From assembly GCF_000204055.1 (NCBI RefSeq), contig NW_006768789.1:1004409-1068408 (forward strand): a DNA stretch of 64,000 bases, written 5' to 3'. Of this stretch, positions 1-10,790 are shown piece after piece (position 1 is the stretch's first letter; each line of letters opens with the position of its first letter). Position numbers and translations under genes: made by a program. The notes below the pieces were generated by a model. It saw only the letters and a program-made list of their open reading frames with translations, searched no databases and was not told the origin of the DNA. Source of the DNA: Melampsora larici-populina 98AG31. Lineage: Eukaryota; Basidiomycota; Pucciniomycetes; Pucciniales; Melampsoraceae.

Positions 1-301
1 GTATGATGGTTGAGCTAGACCGACCGGCAGGTCTGTCTTGATGTGGTGTGGGGGTGTGTTGAGGTGGTGGATCGATTTATAGGGTGGGAAGGGTTGTTGA
101 ATGGGGGTATGGTATGTTCCTTTAGGTGAACGATGCCGAGTGAGCCTCCCTTAAGGAAAAGTTTGACTTAGCCATTTTGAGATTACACAAGAGGCTTCTC
201 AAGATGGTGGATCATCTTGGCAGGGGGGATCGAACCCCATTTGGTCATACGAGGCTCAGTATGACCCTATGCTATTCAGTATGAACGTGCACGTGCAGGT
301 G
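1..301. other. Unassigned flank left of the Gypsy-2 LTR remnant
   Basis: No coding region is recognisable. The stretch does not match the complete Gypsy-2 LTR at 25086-26523, so the 5' LTR is cut at 302. It holds a perfect 8-bp hairpin (GGTCATAC at 243-250, GTATGACC at 259-266). Just before it, 218-238 reads on the minus strand like a tRNA T-arm or B-box (GGTTCGATCCC), but no complementary acceptor stem was found, so no tRNA is called. It may be a fragment of another element. Confidence 0.4.
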
Positions 302-391
302 ATTCCACGTAACCAGAGGAATATTCAGTCAGGAACTTATAGCGTAAGTACTAGGCCTTACCTGTGACCTCTTTAGGTAGCCACCCTGACA
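302..391 (+). repeat. Gypsy-2 5' LTR remnant (last 90 bp)
   Basis: These 90 bp match positions 26434-26523, the 3' end of the complete LTR, without a difference that I can see, and end in the LTR terminus CCTGACA. Upstream of 302 the similarity stops abruptly, so about 1.35 kb of the 5' LTR is missing. Confidence 0.85.
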
Positions 392-393
392 AT

Positions 394-411
394 TGGGGGC
401 CTCATCGCGTG
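394..411 (+). other. Candidate primer-binding site of Gypsy-2
   Basis: Starts with TGG two bases after the LTR terminus (TGGGGGCCTCATCGCG), the usual position and first bases of a tRNA-primed minus-strand start site. The priming tRNA was not identified. Confidence 0.45.
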
Positions 412-621
412 TTTTAGAACCCAAGTCTGACAAAAGAAAACATATCCTTTCAGTCTTACAATTTTTTTTTTTTAAAAACCAATAAAATCACCCATAAAAA
501 ATATCAATTTTTTTTATTATCAATCTCAGTTTATCTTCAACATTTCGCTCGAAGTCATTGATCAGTATTCCCTAGATCTATTCTTCGAATTACCATATTT
601 TTCTTTAGTCCACGAGAATCC

Positions 622-970
622 TGTAAGGGTTACATAGCAACGGAGTACAAGCATCATGGGTGTAGACAGGTACATTATATATTAGTCACGTTGCCCTAGC
701 TCCAGAAGACCCTTCTTCACCGAATACTCTTCGGATGGAGCTAGGTGAGCATCTCATTTCACTTTATCAATTATCTCATTTCATTCTATCAGTTATTCCT
801 TTCATTCTTGTTAGAGTTCTATGTTCTGATTGTGGGCTTCTTCACCGAATGCTCTTCGGATGGAGCTAGTTTGTGCTTTGGGAAATCTATAGTTGGGTTC
901 TAGAATAAGTCTCCGAGCTTTAGCTCTCGTGCCATCCTCTCAGTGAAGACTCCCTCTCGAGAGTCTTACA
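622..970 (+). repeat. Gypsy-1 5' LTR
   Basis: 349 bp, starts TGTAAGGG and ends TCTTACA, preceded by AATCC. It matches 17013-17361 except for about four substitutions. Three of the four are CpG here or there against TpG/CpA in the other copy. Confidence 0.95.
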
Positions 971-1463
971 CTTTTTTATTCTATACCCTATTGATCAATC
1001 TTGAAAACCAACACCATTAGTCAACCTTAATCTTTTTTTTCTTTCGACATTTGAACCATCTTGAATATCCCAAACTCTAGACACCCGTGCGAGACTTAAC
1101 TGCGCCATTGACAAGCAAGATTTGATGGGATTCGAACTACCTTCAAACTTCATCAGTGACCCGGAATCGTTTTTACGCTGACAAAAGCAGACAACGACGC
1201 GAGCTGACAGCCCACAGCCACCCATTCCGCCGAGATATAATTACAAACTTGAAGCCCCTCCTGACACGCCCGATAGTAACTACACGTTACAAGCCAGCTC
1301 GACCTTAACCCAAGGCGCCACATCGACACCAGCCACACTCCTGGACCCAGCAGATCCGACTATCGCTCAAGACGCGAGGATTGTCCGACAGTACTTTAAC
1401 TCAAGACTGACGCAAGAGACACCTCACCCTCCCGGTAGCTTTGTGTTTTTCCCGATCGCTACC
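971..1463 (+). other. Gypsy-1 untranslated leader
   Basis: Between the 5' LTR and the gag start. No convincing primer-binding site (TGG plus tRNA acceptor complement) is visible directly after the LTR. A T-rich run at 971-978 starts it. Nothing else recognised. Confidence 0.6.
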
Positions 1464-4400
1464 ATGGAGAGCTCTTCAACGGACAAAGGCAAGCAACTTG
1501 ACTCGCACGTCGATGATGACAAGGACGCTACAATCGCACGACTACAAGCCGAGATCGCGGTGTTGCAATTGGACCGAGAGCGCATCAATGCTCTTGAGGC
1601 TTCGATGTCGCAGTTTTTCGCGACTCAGCGGGCAGGTACAAACACGAGCTCAGTCAGTGCAGCATCTTCTGGCACAGCACACTTCAATAGCAACATGGCC
1701 CAGCACATTTCCCCAGGAACTCCAACACCGTTGGGACCCAGAGCATCGTGGAATGAAAGCACCACGCGCAGCTTACCAGCCATCCCGGAACACGACACGG
1801 CTCCCTTACCCGCCATACCGCCTACGCCACCGCGACCAACCCACCAAGCAGCATCAACAACATCAGCATCCGTGTTTGAGCCGAGCCCTGGGTGGCGGGA
1901 ACGTGACAATCTGACGAGCCCAGGCACGGCAAGAAGAGTCTCATTTGCTCAGGCGATACAACCGGCGTTACAACTGGGAGCACAACCTCTTGTAGATCGA
2001 AACAACCCCGACCCAGCCGACAGACCAATACACGCTTGTGACATCAAGCTGTCAGAAGCCCCCAAATTCACGGGACCGGTTGAAGACCCTGCAGCTTTGT
2101 TCAACTGGCGTCGTCTGGTCGAGCAATTCTTTCGACTCAAACGACTAGACGATGTCAATGAACGGCTGATCATCTTAGGATCCATTGTTGTGGAACCTCG
2201 AGCAGGCAACTGGCTACGTCGATCTGAATACGAACTGGCAGGGCTATCTTGGTCGGAAATCATGCACTCCATGGCGACGGCAACCCTACCAACAGGCTGG
2301 CTGGACGACGCTGAAAAAGCAATACGTCAATTGAAGATGAAAAACAGCGAAGACTTTAAAACCTACGCCAACCGTGCACGCGATCTGTATACACTCATTG
2401 AAGTAGAAAGCTCAATCACGTTGAAAAATCTTGCTGAATATGTTGTTTGGGGCGCACCTGAGGTCTTCCAAAGATGGGTAGCTGATCGCCGATTATTGAA
2501 AGACACAACGTTCAAATGGCTAGAGTTCATCGCAAGCGCGTCAGACATCTGGTTGTTGCTGGAAGCTAGTCACATGATACCAAGACAAAATCCCCAAACA
2601 AACCAGCCTGCGTACCAACCACCGACTGTACGTAGTGCCAACGCGAACAACAACTCAGCTGCCACCGACCGCCGCACGCCTGAACAACGCGCCGATTACG
2701 CATGGCACTTCCACCAATACCTCCGTCATCAAGGTATTTGCTCGGCGTGTAGAACAAAGTGTGGAAATCCACATTGTCAAGGTCCAATTAGAGGCCCCTA
2801 TATCAGCCTTCCCCCCTTGAGTGTTTTCGATCCCGGACCCAGACCTCAACGCCGCTCAAACCCTCCAGCCAACCCCACTTCCAGACCCGCCGCGCCAGCA
2901 GGAGCACCTGTACAAAGACCTGCTGGAAGACCAACTCAAACCGTCCCAGTTAGAGCAATCAATGAAGGGCGATCATTCAGTCAGGCACCAGAAATGTTTG
3001 AGAACGAGTTGGAGAGGTACGAAGAAGCGGATTGTATCCTGGTAGCTCACATGAAAGAAGAGGAGGAAGCTGGGTGCGTTGACAAGAACACTCGAATCAA
3101 GTCAATCATTCTAGAGTTACTAATTAACGGAACTCCCTTACGTGCGTTGATTGACTCTGCAGCCGAAACCAACCTAATGTCGGAAACAACGGCCAAAACG
3201 GCGAAAATTCCACGTAGGCCGCTGGTCACACCCATAGAGGTGAGTCTGGCAATTCCGACATCCTCCGCCCCGCACGTGATCAAGGAATACTGCTTTGCTA
3301 ATGTAAGCTCGGCAGATCCGAAATTGCGATTTGGATCAACCTTTTTCAAGATTGCACCATTAGGCACGAACTACGACGTAATTTTAGGAACCCCTTTCTT
3401 AGAAAAATTTCACTTAGACGTCTCACTCAGGAATCGCACAGTCACACATGTACCTACTAAGACAGTGCTTATTGAAAAATGTATGAAAAATGAAATCCAG
3501 TCTGCTATGACAAAATCGATGGTCTCTTGCGTAATCCAAAATCTTGAGCGTGTGAAAGCAAACCGGGACCTGACCGCAAGAGAGGAGAGAGTCCTGAGTG
3601 AATTCTCAGAACTTTTCCCGGATGAATTACCAGCAGTTGTTGATGAAGATCAGGATGATTTCATCCCGCCTGAAGGGCAAAATGCAGCATCTAAAGTCAG
3701 ACACCGCATAGTCCTTACAGACCCAAATGTAGTAATAAATGAAAAACAATACAACTACCCGCAGAAGTACCTGCCTGCGTGGGGAAAACTCATTGACCAA
3801 CACCTGAAAGCAGGACGTATTAGGAAGTCAACCAGTCAATACGCCTCACCATTGATGATTATTCCAAAAAAGGACCCCAACGCCTTACCACGCTGGGTGT
3901 GTGACTACAGGACTTTGAACAAATATACCGTCAAAGATAGGAGCCCTCTACCAAATGTGGACGAGGCGGTACGACTTGTCAGTACAGGCAGTATTTTTTC
4001 TATCATTGACCAAATCAACTCATTCTTTCAAACAAGAATGCGCGAGGAAGACATTCCTTTGACCGCAGTCAAAACACCGTTTGGATTGTTTGAATGGACA
4101 GTTATGGCGATGGGCTTGACAAATGGGCCTGCTACGCATCAAAGCCGGGTGGAAGAAGCGCTAGGTGACATAATAGGAACTTACTGTGTGGTGTACATCG
4201 ATGATGTAGTGGTATTTTCGAAATCAGTGGAGGAGCATGAATTGCATGTGAGGGAAGTGTTGAAAAGGCTGAAGGCTGCAAATTTGTACTGCTCACCGTC
4301 AAAAAGTAAGCTATTCCGGACATCAATCAATTTTCTAGGTCACGAAATCAGTGCAGACGGTGTATGTCCAGATGATGCAAAAGTAGAAAAGATATCAAAG

Positions 4401-4721
4401 TGGAAGACACCAGGATCACAAAAGCAACTCTTGAAATTTCTAGGTACGGTTCAATTCCTGAAAAAATTCATTGACGGCCTAGCACACTACGTTGGCACAC
4501 TATCACCATTGACGAGTACAAGACGAAAAAATGAACCATTTAAATGGGGCAAAGCAGAGGACGACGCATTTGAAAACATCAAGAAAATCATAACAACCTT
4601 ACCAGTATTACGACAACTTGACTACGACTCCGATGAACCCATTTGGCTGTTCACTGATGCCAGCGCCCACGGGCTGGGAGCAGCTCTTTTCCCACCTGTG
4701 GCACTTCTTTCCATCGAGTAA
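1464..4721 (+). pseudogene. Gypsy-1 gag-pol, 5' part (gag, protease, RT, start of RNase H)
   Basis: The open frame runs from 1443, but the first ATG is at 1464 in a good context (ACCATGG). Order: an N-terminal coiled coil (IARLQAEIAVLQ), a proline- and threonine-rich linker, a gag capsid-like helical domain at about residues 190-370, a short Cys/His cluster (CSACRTKCGNPHCQG), an aspartic protease with LIDSAAETNLMS, and reverse transcriptase with VCDYRTLN and the catalytic YIDDVVVFS. The RNase H domain starts with FTDASAHGLG. The last 10 codons after 4692 come from the KDZ inverted repeat and end in a stop at 4719-4721. The protein would polymerise and integrate retroelement cDNA; here it is split by transposition. 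Confidence 0.93.
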
Positions 4722-5020
4722 AAACCCGACCACATACTGTGCAATACCGTTGACCGTGGAGTCGATGCTCTCTGCCAGATCACTTAAGATCGCTCAGATC
4801 GATTTCCGACGTACTGCAAATCATGAACAAGTCATTTTCCAAGTATATCAAACTTTCAAAAGGGCTTCAAACAATCCCAATCTATGTTCAAAGTCCCAAA
4901 AAAGCGACAAAAAAAAAGTCATTTGGGGACTTTCAAAATTTGTAAGTCCCCAGATCAGTCTGAGCGCCTCAGATCAATCTGACCGCTCCTCAGATCAATC
5001 TTACAAGACCACAGATCAAT
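4693..5020 (+). repeat. KDZ left terminal inverted repeat
   Basis: About 328 bp, the reverse complement of 14687-15013 with only a handful of differences (roughly 98% identical by eye). The inner part is built from GATCAATCTGA/GATCAGTCTGA motifs. Confidence 0.93.
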
Positions 5021-5115
5021 CTGAAGCGCTCAGATCAATCTGAAGCGCTCAGACCAATCTGAAGCGCTCAGATCAATATGAAGCGCTTAGATCAATATGA
5101 AGCGCTCAGACTGAT
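5021..5115. repeat. KDZ subterminal 19-bp tandem repeat, five units
   Basis: The core GAAGCGCT recurs at 5023, 5042, 5061, 5080 and 5099, an exact 19-bp period, each followed by a GATCAATCT-like half. It directly abuts the left inverted repeat and has no counterpart inside the right one. Arrays like this are often transposase-binding sites; that role is inferred. Confidence 0.85.
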
Positions 5116-6060
5116 CTGATGAGATCTCACTCTGGCAGAACGCTCTAAAGACAGATTGATCTGGATGATTCATCCAGATCAATCTTGCTGAGTCGAGGTA
5201 CTTGGCCTCACACAGCCTTGATCTGCCTCGATTGTGATTGCAAAGCAAACAAGATCTCACATTGCGTCAGTGTGAGTTGTCAACTCTCGGTTTATAAGAT
5301 AACCCAAAGAGCACTCTGTAGAACACTCAAGGTATCAACAGGTATCAACTAAGATGTATGTTATGAAAGAAGATGATCAAATTTCCCAAACAACTCTGAT
5401 CTTGTTAGAATGAGCGATTTCGATGCAGTCAACCAAACTCACCTTGAGATCGTTTTAGCCCCCACACTCATACTTGCCCCTTGAGCTATTCCACAAAACA
5501 TTCTCATTCCAGTAATATTGAGTTTGTGTCACATCATCTTATTCATCTATGATGTTTGCTCATCAAAATTTGCCTCACCTCAACCTTTGTAGACTATATT
5601 GAGTTTGTATCGCATCATCTTATTCGTCTATGATGTTTGCTCATCAAAATGCGCCTCACTTCAACCTTTGTTTTAGACTCTGATGTCACTCACTCTCATT
5701 TGCTGATTAAACTCACTGAAAAAAAAACTCATCCATGTACATAGACTATATTGTGTTTGTATTTGTGACTTATTAATTCATATAGAGTAAATTGGTTGCA
5801 CCGTAAAATATAAAGGAATAAAGGAAGAGACGATTCAATTTCAAAATCACAATTCAATTTAACATCATCAAAGTGAAGGCTCTCCACGGCTTTGAAATAC
5901 AGGGCAGGCACAAAACTGAGTTGAAAACAATTAAAAAAAACATGGGTTGAATAAAATAAAAGTTTCACCTGATACCTGTTGAGCAAGGAATAACTCAGTT
6001 TGAACAAGTTGACCAAAAACCTATAAAGAGCAACAGACTTACATGGGGTTGTTGGTAGTC
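5116..6060. other. KDZ left non-coding region with an 81-bp direct duplication
   Basis: No gene is supported. Two direct copies of about 81 bp lie head to tail at 5517-5597 and 5598-5677, sharing ATTGAGTTTGT and TGATGTTTGCTCATCAAAAT with a few substitutions. The stretch next to 6060 is the probable 3' UTR of the accessory gene. Confidence 0.6.
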
Positions 6061-8227
6061 CTACTCTTCAGCACTGCTATCTTCATCACTACTTGTTCCA
6101 GATGTTGACTCGGATGAATCACCTTCTTCCTTGCCTTCTTCATCGGTCTCAGTCTCAGTCTCCATTTCTTCTTCGTCATCAATGTTGCGTTTCCTTTTAT
6201 TTTTCTTCTGCTGATGTTTCTTCTTCTTGTTGTCTGCTGTTCCAAGGGAAGAAGTAGTATCTTTGTTTAAATTTAAATCAGTGGCAGTTGAATTGAGTGT
6301 AGACGAGGTGGATTGTTGTTTGTTGTTTGATTTCTTTGGACGCTTCTTAGATGGCTTCTTAGATTTTGTTGACCGGGGTAACATCTCACTTTCCGGTATC
6401 TTTTGAAGTTTGAAATAACCATTATCAATATCGCTTAGCCAACTTTGCTTCATTCGATCATCACATCCTCTAAAACCACGAAGTAGCTGAAATCCCTGGA
6501 GGGTTGATTTTGCCTCATCGCGAACAATTTGGACAGGCCAACCTTTTTCCAAAAATTTGCTCGCTGGATCCGGTACTTTTGGAAATTTTTGCCCAGGCAT
6601 AACTTCATCTATTATATTTTCAGAAACCATAGAATCAAAGCAGTTCGTCAGCTGACATGATACATACAGAAATGAGATTTTTTAGCAAAAGGTCACAAAA
6701 TTGAAATTGTGTCCATACTCATTAAATTGTTCAGCTTTCGAGTGAGCAGACCCCGTCTTGCATCTGTGGGTTGTGGTTTTTTATTTTCTATTTCCATGGC
6801 GGCTGCTAGACCATGGACGTAGACCTTGAACTTCTCAGGTACCTTCGAGACATCGAGTGCCCAGTCTGCAAACTTTGCATTCGTACATGCCACCTCAGAC
6901 CATCCATCTTGACTATCGCAACTAGCCGCTGTCAAATAATAGTTGATATGAAACCTTTGACATTCAACTGCAAACTAGAACGATACAAGAAAAACATGTG
7001 AAAAAGTACTTGTAGGAAGAATATCAAAAGCATAGCCAACTTACTGAGTGATGCGCTTTACGAAATGCTGCTAATGATTTCAGCTGTAATGTAGAAACTG
7101 AGTCGGATGATGTTGGCTCTCCATGAGTCGTGTGAACTTTTTGGACATCAACAAGTTTATCGAAAAGGGGCTGGTATTTCTGTCTCTCGTCTTCTGAAAG
7201 TTGGTGAACCTGAGGAGCCGAGACTTGAGCGGCTTGATCTTCTTCGATCTCCTCGCCGCAGCTGTTGGTATCGGCTGGCTGCTTGGACCAATCAGGAAGC
7301 TTTGCTAGCGCAAAGAAGTACGGGTCTTCAAATATAATTTTTTCATCTTTGCTCATATCGTCCCATAAATCACTAAGTTTCTGATTACGAGTCTTCCAGC
7401 CAGTATGGTCACTGCGTGGTGGGACTGAAATTGAAGAAGACTGTTAAGGTATAATATCCACAATTAAAAAGAATCAATCACTCACGTTTCTCTTTGAGCG
7501 CTTCTTTTCCAAATGCTAGAAATCTACTATATCGGTTGGGTCCAACAGTCTTGGGAGCCACATTTCTGTAGGCAAACATCGGGCATCAATTGACATGGAT
7601 GAGAAGATAAGTTGACAAGTCTGAAAATACATACACTAAGTCCCATATGACAGCCTCTGAAACCCCACCCATTAGCGCAGCCATCAACATCCTCTTTTCA
7701 TAACCTATTCGGATGATTTTGATGAGGTTCTGAATATCTTGATGAGCTCGAGTTCGATTATGAGATTTGTTCTTTTTTTGATCAGCTATAGCTTGACGGA
7801 GGTCAGCAATCGTCCAGTTTTCTAATTGTTGCTCGTATGTGAGAGGGGTGAGGGATGGGAAGCATGAGGTGAAAGCTGATTGGGTTGAGCGGGCTTGGTT
7901 TGAAGAAGGATTAGGGCGAGCTTCGGTTCGAGGTTGATTATCTTCGGTTCGAGGTTGATTATCTTCGGTTCGAAGTCGATTCTGTTCATCTTGAATATGA
8001 TTCAGATCTCTGGTATGATTATTGGCACCTTGTTCGTTCGTGAGGATGGGTGATTCTTCTTCATCTCCCAGTGGGCTAGCTTGATTATCTTGGTTTGATT
8101 TAGATTGTTTTGAAGCTGACTGAGTGGTTTTTTTCGATTTGCGGGCTTTTTTAGAAGCACTCTTGACAGTTGTATCAGTGGTTGGTTCGGTGGTTGGGTC
8201 GGCAGTGCGTTTCTTACCTGAGCGCAT
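6061..8227 (-). CDS. KDZ accessory protein, function unknown (HMG-box-like middle, acidic tail)
   Basis: First ATG at 8227 (MRSGKKRTAD). Proposed exons: 8227-7635, 7565-7486, 7424-7045, 6974-6719, then a last block 6651-6061. All joins are in phase except the last, where the best acceptor leaves the frame off by one base, so either the junction is wrong or this copy carries a frameshift. The N-terminus is basic and Ser/Thr-rich with an EDNQPRT duplication. Joined exons 2 and 3 give NRYSRFLAF, then LSDLWDDMSKDEK, a pattern that recalls an HMG box; this is weak and not a firm assignment. The C-terminus is a Lys-rich stretch and then a Glu/Asp/Ser tail, typical of nuclear proteins. It is transcribed away from the transposase and probably is transposon cargo or a helper. 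Confidence 0.6.
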
Positions 8228-10790
8228 GATGGGATTATAAATGGTTGATGTTGGATGTTTCAAAAGGCCGACAACCTGGATGGGGAGACAAACATCTTCT
8301 GAAGAGTACCCGAGCTACTGATGTTCAGGGCCGGTCAGTCTGGCAACAGCATGTATCAATCTGTTCTTACACGCCCTCAATTACGTATCCTGGACGTAAA
8401 CTGAAACGATTGAACATCGCGAATCTCATTACTTGTACTCGACATATATCTAGAAAAGGGATCTGTATGTTTTGCAATTGTGTTATCAATCATAAGTTCA
8501 ATCAATTGTAACCTTCAGAATTCCGCAGAATATCATCTCAAATGCCAACATCTCAGTGTGGCATCCTTTGGCATAGGTATGTTCAATTTGGTATCAATCA
8601 TTTTGAAGTTTTGCAAGCTCACTAGATACAAATTGCATGAAATGTACACCGTGATTGAAATCTATTGAAACAGAGTCCAAATTGAGAAGCTTATGTGGAC
8701 CTCAATTGATGGCATACTTTCAACTCACTCGGATCAGAATGCTGTTAAATATTTCCGGTGAACAGGTGACGGAGTTATAAGATTGGTCAATCAAATATTT
8801 GAAGGGTGTTCAAGTACACACAATCAAGCTTCACAATTGATGTTTCTTTGTTTTGAAGATTGGAATTACCTTCATTTATGATGAGTTGATTGACAAGAAC
8901 ATATCATTGAGAACATAATAAACCCCCTGATTATTTTTGTTAGGTGAAAAATGAGAATTTTCAACATGAATATTGATAAGTTGATGATAGAAATCATGTA
9001 ATCAATGATACTGATATGAAAATGATGTCAAAGTTGTATAATGCCGTCTTGACATCATTATCCCTGGTTTGAGGATTGTTCATTACATTCAAGAATATAT
9101 GTTGACCTATGGGCACAACATATCTGACCATAACCTTGCCTACAAAGGTTTTGTGGAGGGTATATTGGTGTTCACGGAATTTTGTTTGCAACATCACAGT
9201 CATTACGCACAAGTGAGTTGTTGGTGGTGATTTAAACACAACTTGTTTGACCTTCCTCCGCAAGTAGATTGGGCGGCATATTTCGATTCACAGATTTGTT
9301 TTGGGAAACCTTAATTTTGAACATCTTGTTGTTGATGCACAGCAAGTTGATAAAAACTCTTACTTTTAGCCATCATTACGCACATGTGAGTATTTTTCTA
9401 CAACAACTTTTTCTACACTCCTCCAAGGTTGTTTTGGGTTGTATTTTTGTAATCACAGGACTTTGTTTGGCCTATGACAACCTTATCTTAACATACCTTG
9501 TTGTTGATGCACAGCAAGTTGATAAAAACTCTTACTTTTAGCCATCATTACGCACATGTGAGTATTTTTCCACAACAACTTTTTCTACACTCCTCCAAGG
9601 TTGTTTTGGGTTGTATTTTTGAAATCACAGGGCTTTGTTTGGCCTATGACAAGCTTACCTTAACATACCTTGTTGTTGATGCACAGCAAGTTGATAAAAA
9701 CTCTTACTTTTAGCCATCATTATGCACATGTGAGTTTTGGGTATTTTTCCACAGCAACTTTTTCTACACTTCTCCAAGGTTGTTTTGAGTTGTATTTTTG
9801 AAATCACAGGGCTTTTTTTGGCCCATCACAACCTTACCTTGTTGTTGATGCACAGCAAGTTGATAAAAACTCTTACTTTTAGCCATCATTACGCACAGGT
9901 GAGTTTTGGGTATTTTTCCACAGCAACTTTTTCTACACTCCTCCAAAAGTGAAATGGTTTGTAGAAGTATGTTTGGGAGATTGTTTTTCCTATGGCAACT
10001 TTGCTTTACATCAACTCATTATTGATGTGAAGAAAATGACTTGTGTTCCACTTAACCAATCACCTGAACAAGTATACAACCATTTAAGCAACACGTGTTG
10101 TGAAGAATTCCATCTGCAAACAACCCGTCAGAGTCACACGAGTGTGACTGTCTTTCAACTCAACTGTCTCCAATAAACTTGTTCACTATGAGTTCATCAA
10201 ACAACACTAAACAGATTTCTCAAATTCAAAACAACATTTTTAAATACTGATCTAAGGCCAGATCCATTATTTCAAGAGGGCAATTGTGTCATAACTACAC
10301 AATTACATCGATGATGATGACTTTCAATGATACACATGATGGTCACAATGCGTGCTTCTTCAATTCCACAAATAGTGAGCTGGTAGGCTTGGAGGTATTG
10401 TCCCTTTCAACATCGGTTGCTTGATGTTTTAATCACTGCGGCAAGTTTTATGAACGTGCAGTTGAGTTTATGTATAGTACTATAGTTCTTTGACAGTTTA
10501 TCATAGTATCTTGACAGGACCCGACCTGCTCTCTGAAAATTCCAAACCACAGTAGAGTAGCTTGACTAGCGTGAAATCACACACCTCCAATACATTCAAC
10601 GGCGATTTCATCATCGATAGCCAGGGCTGTCATGGTTGTGCTGATCGTCTGAAAGAGTTTGACCTTTGACCAAAGGGGAAGACTTACCCAAAAAGGAAAT
10701 TGAATTTTAATCACTGAATTTGATCTCACAAAATAGGTGTTCCCCAAAGCGTGTCAAATCAGATACAAGAATTTCATCTCACCTTTCAAG
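8228..10790. other. Divergent intergenic region of the KDZ element
   Basis: 2.56 kb between the ATG of the accessory gene (minus) and that of the transposase (plus), so it must hold both promoters. It includes the 172-bp tandem array at about 9190-9955. No protein-like frame is supported; open frames inside the array are by-products of the repeat. Confidence 0.65.
9190..9955. repeat. Tandem array of a ~172-bp unit, about four copies
   Basis: The marker GTTGATGCACAGCAAGTTGA occurs at 9331, 9503, 9675 and 9844, giving periods of 172, 172 and 169 bp. Each unit also contains CATCATTACGCACA and TTTTTCTACACTCCTCCAA. A diverged partial unit precedes it from about 9190. Copies are nearly identical, so the array is young or being homogenised. 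Confidence 0.9.

Noticed and set aside
218..238. TGGCAGGGGGGATCG read as a primer-binding site of another LTR element
   Set aside because: The T-arm match is too close to the TGG to leave room for a 7-bp acceptor stem, so it does not fit a tRNA 3' end.
4618..5043. 141-aa ORF across the left KDZ repeat and its mirror at 14762-15052
   Set aside because: Both are the same inverted-repeat sequence read in opposite directions; the frame starts in Gypsy-1 and has no protein-like features.
9269..9952. Series of similar 70-90-aa ORFs
   Set aside because: They are the 172-bp tandem repeat read in one frame, not a gene family.
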